Positions 7,953 through 17,385 of a stretch of 49,714 nucleotides of DNA are shown in pieces. The notes under the pieces are model-generated. The model made no database searches. It was given only the letters and a program-made list of their open reading frames with translations, and was not told the origin of the DNA. The stretch lies in contig NZ_JBGUAW010000015.1 of NCBI RefSeq assembly GCF_041821045.1, forward strand, positions 1 to 49,714, given 5' to 3'. Position 1 is the stretch's first letter, and every line of letters begins with the position of its first letter. A program made the position numbers and the translations under genes. Origin of the DNA: Thiohalorhabdus sp. Cl-TMA. GTDB taxonomy: Bacteria > Pseudomonadota > Gammaproteobacteria > Thiohalorhabdales > Thiohalorhabdaceae.

Positions 7953-8786
7953 TCAGTGGCCCAGCTCGAAGGAGGAGAACCACTGCCCGGTCCCCTTGGG
8001 CTTCTGCGGGTCGTAGTACAGGGTATTGAGCCTGAGCCGGCCCGCGTCCCCGAGCAGGGGTCCGGAGGCCAGGGTGTGAAAGGCCTCGCCGCCGATGATC
8101 TGGTGGGTCAGGGTCACGTACAGCCGAGACAGGGCCCGGTCCCGGAGTACCGTCTCCATCATCTCCGGCCCGGCGAGGAGATACAGGCGAGTATAGCCCC
8201 GCCGTCCGAGGACGCCGGTCATGGCTCCCCCCTCCACGGACCGCCCGGTCCCGGCGAAGTGCACGTCGAGGCCGCGCTCCCGCCAATGCCGCACGCGGTC
8301 CTGCGGCGCGTCCTCGCCGGTGATGATGTGCACCTGCTGTTTGTGCGCCTCCAGGGACGGCGGCAGGGGAAAATCCAGCCGGCGGCTGACGATGGCCACG
8401 TCGGGCTGCTCGGTGAGGCCCCGCTCGTGCCGCCAGGCGCCGATATCGCGGGCTTCCTCCGATATCCCCACCTGCAGGATGTCCCCGAACTTGCCCTCTG
8501 CCAGGGCCCGCAGATAGCCACCGTGGGTGACCTGGCAGTCCGCCTGCGCCTGCAGCTCCTGGAATAGCCGCCAATCATGGCTGTTGGCGAGTCCCTCCAG
8601 CACGTAGGGCTCGTCGGTATCCGCCTCCGCGGCGGCGATGCGGCCGTCGATGCTGGATACGAAGTTGGCGTATACGAAAGGAGCTTCCGGCGTCCCCCGG
8701 CCCCGTATGTCGTGGGACAGGTAGGTACCCTCCAGGGTCCGTTCCGTCCCGGGCTCGGGATACAGCTCCATGATCTCCGCGCCCAT
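7953..8786 (-). CDS. RibD C-terminal domain reductase (pyrimidine reductase-like)
   Basis: A 277-residue protein of the RibD C-terminal/dihydrofolate reductase-like fold. It shows VYANFVSSIDGRIA near the start, then SHDWRLFQELQAQADC and VTHGGYLRAL, and later GAMTGVLGRRGYTRLYLLAGP and a YVTLTHQIIGGE segment. RibD-C proteins reduce the riboflavin-pathway pyrimidine with NADPH. No deaminase domain is attached, and no other rib gene is adjacent, so the physiological substrate is uncertain. AGGAGGAGG lies immediately before the chosen ATG at 8786. Confidence 0.82.
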   Translation of the reverse strand: MGAEIMELYPEPGTERTLEGTYLSHDIRGRGTPEAPFVYANFVSSIDGRIAAAEADTDEPYVLEGLANSHDWRLFQELQAQADCQVTHGGYLRALAEGKFGDILQVGISEEARDIGAWRHERGLTEQPDVAIVSRRLDFPLPPSLEAHKQQVHIITGEDAPQDRVRHWRERGLDVHFAGTGRSVEGGAMTGVLGRRGYTRLYLLAGPEMMETVLRDRALSRLYVTLTHQIIGGEAFHTLASGPLLGDAGRLRLNTLYYDPQKPKGTGQWFSSFELGH

Positions 8787-8922
8787 GGCCTCCTCCTGAT
8801 CCGATGCCGTTCATGCGGCGGCCCCGCGTCGGAGCCTCGGCTCCTATTGGGTTGGGTGGCGCGGGCGCGGATTGGTTTCCCGACAGGCGGCCGGGCTCCC
8901 CCCCGGAGGCGGGGCAGGACCG

Positions 8923-9627
8923 CTAGGCCAGGATCTCCATGGGCAGGCCCCCGGCGTCCCGCTCCGGATCTTCGGGCAGGCGGACGGCCCGGCCCGCTGC
9001 GATGCGCCGGGCCGTCCAGAGAACGGCCACCGCATCCAGCAGGTCGTCCCCGGCGAACCCGTCCGGCGGAAGGTCCGCCCGGGCGCGGTCCAGGCGGCCG
9101 CCCAGGTACCCTTCCACCAGGGCCGCGCGCTCCCGGCCGCCCGCCACGCTCCGCTTGTTATGGGTCATGGGCGCACCGCCGTTCCAGACCGCGAAGCTCA
9201 CCTCCGGGTGCACCTCCCGAACCCAGCCCGGCCGGTCGGATCCGGCCACCAGAAAGGCGTCCATCTCCCGGATCTTGGGCAGGATATTCCACGCCTGCCG
9301 GGACAGCCTGGACCCGTGAATCCGGTCGCCGATGCGGCAGGCCTCCGCATGGGAGCTCGCTTCGAGCATGGGGCGGATGGGCGGCGGGAAGACGCTGCTT
9401 GAGCGGGGCCGGCCCAGGAGCCGCCGGGCCGCCCGGTCACAGGTCCGGACGCCGCGCTCCGGCAGTCCGATGGGGATGTCGGCGCCCACCACCCGTGGTC
9501 GGGGCTCCAGAAAGGTCAGCTCCTCCAGTTCATGAAGGATCCGGGCCGCCAGGCGACCGTTTTCCGGGTCGCCCCACAGGCACAGCCAGCCGCCCCTGCA
9601 TCCGTCCAGTCCCGCCACCACCGTCAT
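8923..9627 (-). CDS. DUF429 domain protein
   Basis: A 234-residue protein matching DUF429: AGLDGCRGGW at the N-terminus, VVGADIPIGLPERGVRTCDR, RPRSSSVFPPP, HPEVSFAVWNGG and a C-terminal DDLLDAVAVLWTA. The fold is thought to be RNase H-like, with the acidic residues of GxDGCRGGW and ADIPIGLP as candidates for metal binding. Its function is not established. It is alone on the minus strand, about 140 bp from the RibD-like gene. Confidence 0.85.
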   Translation of the reverse strand: MTVVAGLDGCRGGWLCLWGDPENGRLAARILHELEELTFLEPRPRVVGADIPIGLPERGVRTCDRAARRLLGRPRSSSVFPPPIRPMLEASSHAEACRIGDRIHGSRLSRQAWNILPKIREMDAFLVAGSDRPGWVREVHPEVSFAVWNGGAPMTHNKRSVAGGRERAALVEGYLGGRLDRARADLPPDGFAGDDLLDAVAVLWTARRIAAGRAVRLPEDPERDAGGLPMEILA

Positions 9628-9921
9628 TCCTGCTTGCGCCTCCCGCGCTTTTCCGGGCCCGCATCGCGCTCCGCTTCACGCGTCCCGGACCGGCCTGCGG
9701 CGATCATCCGCGCTAAGCTCCGCGGAGCCTGTCGCAAGGGGGCGGACAGGCGACCGGGATCGCACCGCAGTTTCATTCCAGCCTGCCCCGCGCACCGGCT
9801 CGGGGCCCGTAAGGGGTGTACCCCCCCCCTTTTCAAGGGACTGCCCGTATGATGGCGGCCGCATTTGGGCTATGCTCCGACCCCAGAAGCCACCGTTTTT
9901 CCACTGTCACGGAGCGTATCC
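9628..9921. other. Intergenic region upstream of mltF and DUF429
   Basis: Divergent region of about 290 bp. It contains AAGGGG followed by TGTA and a run of nine C and TTTT (about 9810-9834), a possible weak hairpin. No gene and no clear promoter pair were found. Confidence 0.35.
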
Positions 9922-11313
9922 TTGGGCTTCCGGATCTACCATTTTCTGGTTCTTTCCTGTTTCCTCCTAGCGGCCTGCGATGACCGCCCCGCGGAGCAGT
10001 CCAGCGCCCGCAGCCTGGAGGAGATCAAGGCGTCCGGGAAGCTCGTGGTGCTGACCCGCAACGCGCCCACCACCTGGTACATCGACCGCGACGGCGAGGC
10101 CGCCGGTCCGGAGTACGAGATGGCACGGGACTTCGCGGAGCATCTGGGCGTGGAGGCGGAATTCAAGCTCCGCCCCAGCCTGGGCGCCATCCTGGACAGC
10201 CTCCAAGAAGGAGCCGGGGACCTGGCTGCGGCGGGCCTGACGCCCACCGACCAACGCCGAAAGCACTTCCGTTTCGGGCCGGGCTACCAGGACGTCACCC
10301 AGCAGGTGGTCTGCCGCAGGGACAATGTCCAGCCGGAGCGGGTGGCGGACCTCGCGGGCCTCGACCTCGCTGTGGTGGCGGACAGCAGCTACGCGGAGCG
10401 TCTTCGGGCCCTAGAGCCGGAGCACCCCGAGCTGCGCTGGCGGGAGATCCCGGAAACGAGCACCGAGGAGCTGCTGCAGAGCGTATGGAAGCGCGAGATC
10501 GACTGCACGGTGGCGGATTCCACCATCGTCGACATCAACCGCCGTTATTTCCCCGAGCTGAGCGCGCCCTTCAACCTGACCCGGGAGCAGTCCCTGGCGT
10601 GGGCACTTCCGGCATCGAGCGCGGACCTGGAGCGGGCCGTGGCGGAATGGCTGGAGGCATACCGCGCCGACAACCGGCTGAGCCGCCTCCAGGAGAAGTA
10701 TTACGGCTTCTTCGAGGTCTTCGACTACGTGGACACGCGCGTCTACATGCGGCGCATCGACCGCCGATTCCCCAAGTTCCGCTCCTACTTCCGCCAGGCG
10801 GCCGAAAAGCACGATCTCCCCTACACCCTCATCGCCGCCCAGGGCTACCAGGAGTCCCACTGGCGCGCGAACGCCCGCAGTCCCACGGGCGTCCGCGGCA
10901 TCATGATGCTCACCCTGCGCACGGCACGCTCGCTGGGCGTGGAGAACCGGCTGGACCCCAAGCAGAGCATCTTCGGCGGCGCCAAGTACCTGGCCCGCAT
11001 GAAGAAGCGCTTCAGCGACGAGGTCACCGAGCCCGACCGCACCTGGCTGGCCCTGGCGGCCTACAATGTCGGCCGGGGCCATCTCCACGACGCCCAGAAG
11101 CTGGCGCGCAAGAAGGGCCTGAGCCCGTATCGATGGCGCAGCATGAAAAAGGTCCTGCCCCTGCTCGCCGACAAGGACTACTACCGGGACCTGAAGTACG
11201 GATACGCCCGCGGCACCGAGCCGGTTCGCTACGTGCGGCGCATCCGCGAGTACCGGCACGTGCTCAAGAACGAGATGCGGCAGCGGGAGGCCCGGGCAGG
11301 CGGCGGGGGATAG
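9922..11313 (+). CDS. mltF: Membrane-bound lytic murein transglycosylase F
   Basis: A 463-residue outer-membrane lipoprotein. The signal peptide ends in the lipobox FLLAAC with Cys19. An amino-acid-binding (SBP_bac_3) domain follows (about 33-265) and then a family 1E SLT domain with catalytic Glu311 in GYQESHW, plus GVRGIMMLT and [12 protein letters not shown]. It cleaves peptidoglycan to 1,6-anhydromuropeptides; the N-terminal domain modulates activity. The frame extends upstream to a TTG at 9865, but TTG at 9922 was chosen because GGAG lies 7 nt before it and the lipoprotein signal then begins [11 protein letters not shown]. No ATG is available, which is unusual. Confidence 0.9.
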   Translation: MGFRIYHFLVLSCFLLAACDDRPAEQSSARSLEEIKASGKLVVLTRNAPTTWYIDRDGEAAGPEYEMARDFAEHLGVEAEFKLRPSLGAILDSLQEGAGDLAAAGLTPTDQRRKHFRFGPGYQDVTQQVVCRRDNVQPERVADLAGLDLAVVADSSYAERLRALEPEHPELRWREIPETSTEELLQSVWKREIDCTVADSTIVDINRRYFPELSAPFNLTREQSLAWALPASSADLERAVAEWLEAYRADNRLSRLQEKYYGFFEVFDYVDTRVYMRRIDRRFPKFRSYFRQAAEKHDLPYTLIAAQGYQESHWRANARSPTGVRGIMMLTLRTARSLGVENRLDPKQSIFGGAKYLARMKKRFSDEVTEPDRTWLALAAYNVGRGHLHDAQKLARKKGLSPYRWRSMKKVLPLLADKDYYRDLKYGYARGTEPVRYVRRIREYRHVLKNEMRQREARAGGGG

Positions 11314-11348
11314 GACGGCCCGGCGGCGGGGTCTGATGGGGGCCCGGC

Positions 11349-12365
11349 TCAGGCCCCGGTTCCGGACTCGGCGCCGAGGGACGCATGGGCCTCCGCCAGG
11401 AGCTCGAAGGAGCGGAGGGTGGCCGACGGCTCGTACATCTGGGTGGTGGCCATGATCTCGTCGGCGCCGGTCCGCTCCGCGAACCGAGCGAGCCCCGCGC
11501 GCACGCTCTCGGGACCGCCCACCACCGAGGCCCACAGCATCTGGCTGACGCGCTCGCGCTCCTCCGGGCTCCAGTGCGCATCCATGTGCTCCACGGGCGG
11601 CGGCAGGGGCCCGGGGGTACGGCCGCGCACCATGGAGACGAACTGCTGCTGGACGGCGGTGAACTGGCGACGGGCTTCGGCGTCGCTGTCCGCCGCCGCC
11701 ACGTTGAGGCCCGCCATGGTGTAGGGGCGATCGAGGTACTCGGAGGGCTGGAAGCGGTGGCGGTAGAGGGAGAGCGCCTCCAGCAGCTGATAGGGCGCAA
11801 AGTGCGAGGCGAAGGCATAGGGCAGCCCGAGCTGGGCGGCGAGCTCGGCGCTGTTCAGGCTCGACCCCAGCACCCAGACGGGCACCCCGAGCCCGGCGCC
11901 CGGAACGGCCTGCACCGGCCGGTCGGCCCCCGCCGGCCGGAAATAGTCCAGCAGCTCCTCCAGGTCCTGCGGGAAGCGCTCGGCGCCCTCGGTCCGCTCG
12001 CGCCGCAGGGCGCGAACCGTGCGCCGGTCGGTGCCGGGCGCGCGGCCCAGCCCCAAGTCGATGCGATCCGGATGGAGGGTGGCCAGGGTGCCGAACTGCT
12101 CGGCCACCACCAGCGGCGCGTGATTGGGCAGCATGACGCCGCCGGCACCGACCCGGATGGTCCGCGTGGCCTCGGCCACGTGGCCGATGAGGACGGCGGT
12201 GGCCGAGCTGCCGATTCCGGTCATGTTGTGGTGCTCGGCCAGCCAAAAGCGCCGGTAGCCCCAGGCCTCCGCGTGGCGTGCCAGCTCGCGGGTGTGCCGG
12301 AAGGCGTCGGCGGCGTCGCCGCCCTGCCGGATGGGTGCCAGGTCCAGGATGGAAAGCGCGGTCAC
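11349..12365 (-). CDS. LLM-class flavin-dependent oxidoreductase
   Basis: A 338-residue luciferase-like monooxygenase. It begins [13 protein letters not shown], then [36 protein letters not shown] and [20 protein letters not shown]. These are the hallmark blocks of the YhbW/MsnO8-like group using reduced flavin. GTG at 12365 was chosen: it has AAAGGAG 7 nt upstream, while the longer frame adds a nonhomologous N-terminus. The substrate is unknown. It converges on mltF with a 35-bp gap. Confidence 0.88.
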   Translation of the reverse strand: MTALSILDLAPIRQGGDAADAFRHTRELARHAEAWGYRRFWLAEHHNMTGIGSSATAVLIGHVAEATRTIRVGAGGVMLPNHAPLVVAEQFGTLATLHPDRIDLGLGRAPGTDRRTVRALRRERTEGAERFPQDLEELLDYFRPAGADRPVQAVPGAGLGVPVWVLGSSLNSAELAAQLGLPYAFASHFAPYQLLEALSLYRHRFQPSEYLDRPYTMAGLNVAAADSDAEARRQFTAVQQQFVSMVRGRTPGPLPPPVEHMDAHWSPEERERVSQMLWASVVGGPESVRAGLARFAERTGADEIMATTQMYEPSATLRSFELLAEAHASLGAESGTGA

Positions 12366-12469
12366 GGCGGACTCCTTTCGCGGTTCCGGGCCTACCCGAC
12401 CCTCCATGCCGGGGCCGGGCGGGAGCGCCCACGGCAGTCTAACCCACTATCCGGCCCCGCGCCGAGCAT

Positions 12470-12498
12470 CCTTTCCGGAATGGCAATACCCGGAAAGG
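12470..12498. promoter_or_regulatory. Inverted repeat upstream of the sugar dehydrogenase gene
   Basis: CCTTTCCGG and CCGGAAAGG form perfect 9-bp arms with an 11-nt spacer, about 70 bp before the ATG at 12569. The following TTACAC and TACAGT, 18 nt apart, could be promoter boxes. An operator role is speculative. Confidence 0.3.
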
Positions 12499-12568
12499 GT
12501 TACACGCATCCGCGGGAAACCAGTACAGTACAATCCTGCCCTTTTCACATCCGCAGGGAGGGGTCCCC

Positions 12569-13699
12569 ATGAAGAGCCGCCGGCTGCTGCAGTTACCGTC
12601 CCTCGCCTTGCTGATCCTGGCGCTAGGCGCCGCGCATGCCGAGAAAGCGCCGCCCGTTTCCGACGGGGCGGCGGGCATCCGGGTAGAGACGGTGGCCGAA
12701 GGCCTGGAGCACCCCTGGTCCCTGGCCTTCCTCCCGGACGGCGACCTGCTCATCACCGAGCGGCCCGGCTCGCTGCTGCGGCTGGATCCGAAGAGCGGCG
12801 AGCGGGTGCGGATCGAGGGCGTTCCGGAGGTTAAAACCCGCACCCAGGGCGGCCTGCTGGACGTGGCCCTGCACCCGGACTTCTCCGACAACCGCTGGGT
12901 CTACCTGACCTGGTCCGGCCGCTGCGATTCCGGCAGCGCCACCCACCTCGGCCGCGGAAGGCTGGAAGGCGACCGTCTGGCGGATTTCGAGACCCTGTTC
13001 GTGGCCACGCCCTGTGTGGAAAGCCCCCAGCACTACGGCTCCCGGATCGTTTTCGATGGTCGGGGGCACCTGTTCATGACGGTGGGCGAACGGGGGCAGC
13101 GCCATCGCGCCCAGGACCTGAGCGACCACAACGGCTCAGTGCTGCGCCTCAATACCGACGGCTCGGTGCCCGAGGACAATCCCTTCGTAGGGCGCGATGA
13201 CGCCCGGGACGCCATCTACAGCTACGGCCACCGCAATCCGCAGGGAGCGGCGCTGCACCCCGAGACCGGGCGCCTGTGGATCCACGAGCACGGCCCACGC
13301 GGCGGCGACGAGATCAACATCCCCGAGCCCGGGCGCAATTTCGGCTGGCCGAAGACCACCTACGGACGCGAATACTCCGGTCCGGAGATCGGACCCGACC
13401 GGCTGCAGGGCACCGTCCAGCCGATCCACTACTGGGTGCCCTCCATCGGACCTTCGGGCATGGCCTTCTACACCGGCGACCGCTTCCCCGATTGGCGGGG
13501 CGACCTGCTCGTTGGTGCCCTGGACCATACCCACCTGGCCCACCTGACGCTGGACGGCCGGGAGGTGGTCCGAGAGCGGCGCCTGCTCGACGACCGGGGC
13601 TGGCGGGTGCGGGCGGTTGCCAACGGACCCGACGGTTTCCTCTACCTCCTCACCGACGCGGACAACGGCCGCCTGGTGCGGCTGCGCCCGGCGGACTGA
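12569..13699 (+). CDS. PQQ-dependent aldose sugar dehydrogenase (YliI/Asd-like)
   Basis: A 376-residue exported protein with a Sec signal ending near AHA (residues 1-24). The six-bladed beta-propeller blocks of soluble PQQ sugar dehydrogenases are present: GLEHPWSLAFLPDGDLLITERPG, then QGGLLDVALHPDF, GSRIVFDGRGHLFMTVGERG, YGHRNPQGAALHPETG and WIHEHGPRGGDEIN. The enzyme oxidises aldoses in the periplasm and passes electrons to the respiratory chain. GGGAGGGG lies before the ATG. No pqq genes lie in the window. Confidence 0.9.
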   Translation: MKSRRLLQLPSLALLILALGAAHAEKAPPVSDGAAGIRVETVAEGLEHPWSLAFLPDGDLLITERPGSLLRLDPKSGERVRIEGVPEVKTRTQGGLLDVALHPDFSDNRWVYLTWSGRCDSGSATHLGRGRLEGDRLADFETLFVATPCVESPQHYGSRIVFDGRGHLFMTVGERGQRHRAQDLSDHNGSVLRLNTDGSVPEDNPFVGRDDARDAIYSYGHRNPQGAALHPETGRLWIHEHGPRGGDEINIPEPGRNFGWPKTTYGREYSGPEIGPDRLQGTVQPIHYWVPSIGPSGMAFYTGDRFPDWRGDLLVGALDHTHLAHLTLDGREVVRERRLLDDRGWRVRAVANGPDGFLYLLTDADNGRLVRLRPAD

Positions 13700-13733
13700 A
13701 GCACCGCCCCCGGACGAGCACGGAGGCCCCGGT

Positions 13734-13934
13734 ATGGACGAGGAACCCCTGCCCGAGATCCCGGTGAGCTGCCCCTATTGCGGCGAGGGCTTTGCCACGC
13801 TGGTGGATACCAGCGGCCGGGACGCCGCCTACATCGAGGACTGCCCCGTATGCTGCGCGCCCATCGAATTCACCGTCTCCTGGCCCCCGGATGGCGGGCC
13901 GCCGGAGGTGGTCGTGGCGCGTGACGACGATTGA
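13734..13934 (+). CDS. CPXCG motif cysteine-rich small protein
   Basis: A 66-residue protein with CPYCG at the N-terminus and CPVCC in the middle, matching the CPXCG-motif family, probably one zinc site. The ATG at 13734 has GGAGG 8 nt upstream. It lies 34 bp after the sugar dehydrogenase and may be co-transcribed. Function unknown. Confidence 0.85.
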   Translation: MDEEPLPEIPVSCPYCGEGFATLVDTSGRDAAYIEDCPVCCAPIEFTVSWPPDGGPPEVVVARDDD

Positions 13935-13948
13935 CGGGACTGCCGCGC

Positions 13949-14176
13949 TCAGCTCCGCCGGCTCGCCAGCACCGCGTTCTCGATGAAGTCCCCGGCGCCC
14001 TGGTTGATGTCGTTGCCGTGCTGCCGGGTGCTCTCCGCGGCCACCTCCAGAAGCCGGTTCACCTCCGCCTCGGCGAGCACGCCCTTCTCCTCGAGGGCAT
14101 TGAGAATGGTCATGATCATGGTGGTATTGGCGGTCTGGACCTCCCGGTCCGTGAATCCGCTTTCCTTGCCGGCCAT
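13949..14176 (-). CDS. Small conserved hypothetical protein
   Basis: A 75-residue protein, largely helical: an amphipathic stretch ILNALEEKGVLAEAEVNRLL follows TTMIM. No known domain is recognised. A good GAGGAG site precedes the ATG at 14176 and codon use matches the neighbours. It is isolated between a convergent CPXCG gene and a REP cluster. Confidence 0.7.
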   Translation of the reverse strand: MAGKESGFTDREVQTANTTMIMTILNALEEKGVLAEAEVNRLLEVAAESTRQHGNDINQGAGDFIENAVLASRRS

Positions 14177-14325
14177 CGCCGTCTCCTCGGCTCGTGTATT
14201 TGCAGTGTCTGTCCGTGGGCCTTAACGGCGGACCTCGGTCCGCGCCGGCCGCGAAAATAGGCCGCGGACGCCCGCGGCCTTTACCGGCTCCCCTCCCGGG
14301 ACCGGTTTAAGGCCCGGGTACAACG

Positions 14326-14444
14326 TCGCGGCCGGAGGCCGCTCCCACGCATCCTGCTCCGACCTCAAACGCCCCGTGGGAGGGCCCTCCGGCCCCGACA
14401 CGGAATCCCGGCTCCGGGAGGTCGGGGCTGGGACCCGCTCCTAC
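14326..14444. repeat. REP cluster (BIME-like), three copies in alternating orientation
   Basis: Three related imperfect hairpins: 14326-14348 (minus; ends GCTCCCAC), 14376-14398 (plus; starts GTGGGAGGG) and 14422-14444 (minus; ends GCTCCTAC). Each has a GTRGGAG head, a GC-rich stem and a CGCGA/CCCGA foot, like the GTAGGAGC-type REPs of Xanthomonadales and related bacteria. The last overlaps the stop of the SDR gene. A fourth copy lies at 24826-24848. Confidence 0.75.
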
Positions 14445-15106
14445 CAGGGCAGCACCGAACCGTCCGAATGCCAGAAGGTGCCGGTATTCTCCGGATTCAG
14501 CTCGTCCATGCGCCGGATCAGGCGCTCGGCGGCCTCGTCGGGGGTGATATGGCCCTGGTTGCCGGTCATCTCCGTCTTCACGAAGCCCGGATGAAGGATA
14601 GCCACGGCGATGCCCCGCGGCCTGAGGTCCACGGCCAGGGACTTGCCCGCGGCGTTCAGCGCCGCCTTGCTCATGCGGTAGCCGTAGCGTCCGCCCGAAT
14701 CGTTGTCATCGATGGAGCCCATCCGCGAGGTCATCAGACCCACCTTGGCGCCCTCGTTCAGCCGGTCCAGCAGGGCGTGGGTGACCCGAAGCGGACCGAG
14801 GGTGTTCACCTCGAACTGCTGCTCCATGGTCTCGAAGTTCATGTTCGAGAGGTTCTCGTCGAGCAGGATGCCGGCGTTGTTATAGAGGAGGTCGATGCGC
14901 TCGTCGCCCAGGGCGCCGGGCAGGCGCTGCACGTCCTCGGCCTTGGTCACGTCGATCCCCTCGATGATCCGCACGCCCAGCTCCTTGAGCGCGTCGGAGG
15001 GCTGGCGGCATACGGCGATGACCCGGTCGCCCCGCTCGTGCCATTGGCGGGCCAGCTCCAGGCCGATGCCGCGGTTGGCGCCGGTAATCAGGACAGTCTG
15101 TGCCAT
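14441..15106 (-). CDS. Short-chain dehydrogenase/reductase
   Basis: A 221-residue SDR. The NAD(P)-binding motif TGANRGIG is at residues 8-15, NNAG is present, and the catalytic YxxxK is in YGYRMSKAALN. A late GFVKTEMTG segment is typical of the C-factor-like classical SDRs. Substrate unknown. The ATG at 15106 has GGAG 7 nt upstream; the longer open frame to 15277 overlaps the divergent promoter and lacks homology. Confidence 0.9.
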   Translation of the reverse strand: MAQTVLITGANRGIGLELARQWHERGDRVIAVCRQPSDALKELGVRIIEGIDVTKAEDVQRLPGALGDERIDLLYNNAGILLDENLSNMNFETMEQQFEVNTLGPLRVTHALLDRLNEGAKVGLMTSRMGSIDDNDSGGRYGYRMSKAALNAAGKSLAVDLRPRGIAVAILHPGFVKTEMTGNQGHITPDEAAERLIRRMDELNPENTGTFWHSDGSVLPW

Positions 15107-15270
15107 TGAACGCTCCTCAGCCGAAAGTTTTTGGAAATCAGAACGGAAAAGCCTACCAGGACCGCCGGGGTAGGGGCGCGATTCCGGCCACGCCATCCCT
15201 GGCCATATTTGGGCGGCACGGGCCACAATCAAGGGGAACCGGCTTCCATCGGCCAAGGAGCGGCACAACC

Positions 15271-16263
15271 GTGTCACACGCCACTATCGCTGAACAGCGC
15301 CTGGACCGCTACGGACCGGAAACGACCACCTACAGCCTCGCCATCATCACCGACGAGGACCAGGCCTCCCAGGTCAGCCTGGAGGACGGTCAGGTGGCCT
15401 GGCAGTCCATGCTCCGCTACGACCGGATGCTTCGCTCCCAGGACCCGGAAACCGGCCGGGCCCGCTACGCCTTCGAGGAGGTATCCGAGGCCGAGGGCGG
15501 CCGCCACCAGCTCATCAGCCTGGTGGCCGAGGGCGGACGCGGCGCGGAATTCTCCGAGCTGCTCCAGTTCGGCCACAAGCTGCTGGCCTTCGACGACCGC
15601 ACCGGTCTGGTCTGCGAGATCCGCGACGGCCACAACCTGATTCCCCGTCAGATCCTCATCACCGGCAGCGGCGACGAGAAGTTCAAGGGCTTCAAGGCGG
15701 AGTGGGCCACCCTGAAGGACGACCAGATGGTGGTGGGCAGCCACGGCAAGGTGGGCCTCGACGGCGGCGCCGTGGTCCCCGGCAGCGAGGAGTGGGTGAA
15801 GCTCATCGACCGGGACTACCGCATCCACAGCGTCAACTGGCACCACCGCTACCAGGCCATGCGCGAGGCGCTGGGCATCGACGCCGCCCGCGGCTACCTA
15901 ATCCACGAGGCGGCGGAGTGGCATCCCCGCAAGGAGCGCTGGTACTTCTTCCCGCGCAAGATCTCCCGGGAGCCCTTCGACGAGCCCGTGGACGAGCGCG
16001 AGCGCGGCGGCAGCACCCTGCTCGTGGCCGACGAGTCGTTCCGTGACATCGAGGTGCGCACGGTGGGCGAGCGCATCCCGGACCGGGGCGTCTCCTCCAT
16101 CAAATTCATCCCCGGCCACCCGGAGGAGTGCGTGGCCCTGAAGAGCGTGGAGCGCGGTGACGTCACCGAGACCTACGCCTTCTGCTTCGACCTGGACGGC
16201 AACATGCTCAGCGACGAGATCTTCCTCGGCGCCTACAAGTGCGAGGGCGTGGAGATCGTCTAG
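15271..16263 (+). CDS. Calcium-activated nucleotidase (apyrase) family protein
   Basis: A 330-residue five-bladed propeller protein of the apyrase/CANT1 family: FKGFKAEWATLKDDQMVVGS, then VGSHGK, SVNWHHRY, GYLIHEAAEWHPRKERWYFF, then PFDEPVDERERGGS, SSIKFIPGHPEE and a C-terminal YKCEGVEIV. Family members hydrolyse nucleoside di- and triphosphates using calcium, and are mostly known from animals; bacterial members are uncharacterised. No signal peptide is seen, so a cytoplasmic location is inferred. GTG at 15271 was chosen (AAGGAG 10 nt upstream); the longer frame from 15100 overlaps the divergent SDR promoter. Confidence 0.85.
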   Translation: MSHATIAEQRLDRYGPETTTYSLAIITDEDQASQVSLEDGQVAWQSMLRYDRMLRSQDPETGRARYAFEEVSEAEGGRHQLISLVAEGGRGAEFSELLQFGHKLLAFDDRTGLVCEIRDGHNLIPRQILITGSGDEKFKGFKAEWATLKDDQMVVGSHGKVGLDGGAVVPGSEEWVKLIDRDYRIHSVNWHHRYQAMREALGIDAARGYLIHEAAEWHPRKERWYFFPRKISREPFDEPVDERERGGSTLLVADESFRDIEVRTVGERIPDRGVSSIKFIPGHPEECVALKSVERGDVTETYAFCFDLDGNMLSDEIFLGAYKCEGVEIV

Positions 16264-16269
16264 GCCCAC

Positions 16270-16296
16270 CCGGCCGGCTAGGCCTCCGCCGGCCGG
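16270..16296. terminator. Inverted repeat between convergent apyrase and alcohol dehydrogenase genes
   Basis: CCGGCCGGC and GCCGGCCGG are perfect 9-bp arms around a 9-nt loop, 7 bp past the apyrase stop and overlapping the stop of the alcohol dehydrogenase. A bidirectional terminator is likely although no T-run is present. Confidence 0.5.
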
Positions 16297-17279
16297 TCCA
16301 CCACCAGCACCCCCGAGCCCTGGAAGGCGCCGCCGCGCAGGGCCTCCAGGGCCTCGTTGGCCTCCTCCAGACCGAAGCGGGTGATCTGCGTGCGTACGGG
16401 CACCCTGGGGGCCAGCTCCAGGAATTCCACCCCGTCCCGCCGGGTCAGGTTGGCCACCGAGCGCAGCACCCGCTCCTCCCAGAGCAACCGGTAGGGGAAC
16501 GCCGGGATATCGCTCATGTGGATGCCGGCGCTCACCACCGTGCCGCCGGGACGGACGGCGGCCAGGGCGGCGGGCACCAGGGCGCCCACCGGCGCGAAGA
16601 TAATGGCCGCATCCAGCGTCCGGGGCGGCGCCTCGTCCGAGCCCCCCGCCCATGCCGCGCCCAGGGAGCGGGCGAACTCCTGCCCTTCCCGATCTCCCGG
16701 CTGGGTGAAGGCATAGACCTCCACGCTCTGGTGGCGGGCCACCTGAATGAGCACGTGCGCGGCGGAGCCGAATCCGTAGAAGCCGACCCGCTCGATCCCG
16801 TCCGCCATGCGCCAAGCCCGGTACCCGATCAGCCCGGCGCAGAGCAGGGGCGCCGCCTGCAGATCGGGGAACGCCTCCGGGATGGGGAAGCAGAAGCGGG
16901 CATCGGCGGCGCAGTACTCGGCGAAGCCGCCGTCGATGTGATAGCCGGTGAAGCGCGCCTGCTCGCACAGGTTCTCCCGACCAGCCCGGCAATACCGGCA
17001 CTCACCGCAGGTGGAGCCCAGCCAGGGAACCCCCACCCGGTCTCCCGGACGGAACCCGGTTACCTCCGCACCGACGTCCTCCACCTCGCCCACCACCTGG
17101 TGTCCGGGGATCAACGGCAGCTTCGGCTCGTCCAGCTCGCCGTCGATGATGTGCAGGTCGGTCCGGCAGATCCCGCAGGCCCGCACCCGGATCAGGAGCT
17201 GGTCCCGCTCCGCCCGCGGCTTGGGCACCTCCTGGAGCTGAAGGGGAGTGCCCACCCCCTCGAAGACCATCGCGCGCAT
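16278..17279 (-). CDS. Zinc-dependent alcohol dehydrogenase
   Basis: A 333-residue medium-chain dehydrogenase. Catalytic zinc ligands are visible as Cys35 (CGICRTD) and His60 (IPGHQ); the usual Glu after this His is Gln. The structural zinc site is Cys91, 94, 97 and 105 in CGECRYC...NLC. The nucleotide-binding glycines are in VGFYGFGSAAHV. It likely oxidises alcohols or reduces aldehydes with NAD(P); the substrate is unknown. The ATG at 17279 begins MRAMVFEGVG as in relatives and follows a GAGGA site. Confidence 0.88.
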   Translation of the reverse strand: MRAMVFEGVGTPLQLQEVPKPRAERDQLLIRVRACGICRTDLHIIDGELDEPKLPLIPGHQVVGEVEDVGAEVTGFRPGDRVGVPWLGSTCGECRYCRAGRENLCEQARFTGYHIDGGFAEYCAADARFCFPIPEAFPDLQAAPLLCAGLIGYRAWRMADGIERVGFYGFGSAAHVLIQVARHQSVEVYAFTQPGDREGQEFARSLGAAWAGGSDEAPPRTLDAAIIFAPVGALVPAALAAVRPGGTVVSAGIHMSDIPAFPYRLLWEERVLRSVANLTRRDGVEFLELAPRVPVRTQITRFGLEEANEALEALRGGAFQGSGVLVVDRPAEA

Positions 17280-17385
17280 GGCATCCTCGGCGAGCTGTAT
17301 TCCGGTCGGGTCTCCAGCATACCAACCGCGCCACAAACTACCGAGCCCGGTTCCCGGGACCGCGAAAGGCGCCCTCCGCCGGCCC

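Noticed and set aside
10411-12432. Minus-strand open frame of 673 codons across mltF and the LLM gene
   Set aside because: Shadow of mltF (plus strand) and of the flavin enzyme in another frame; no domain.
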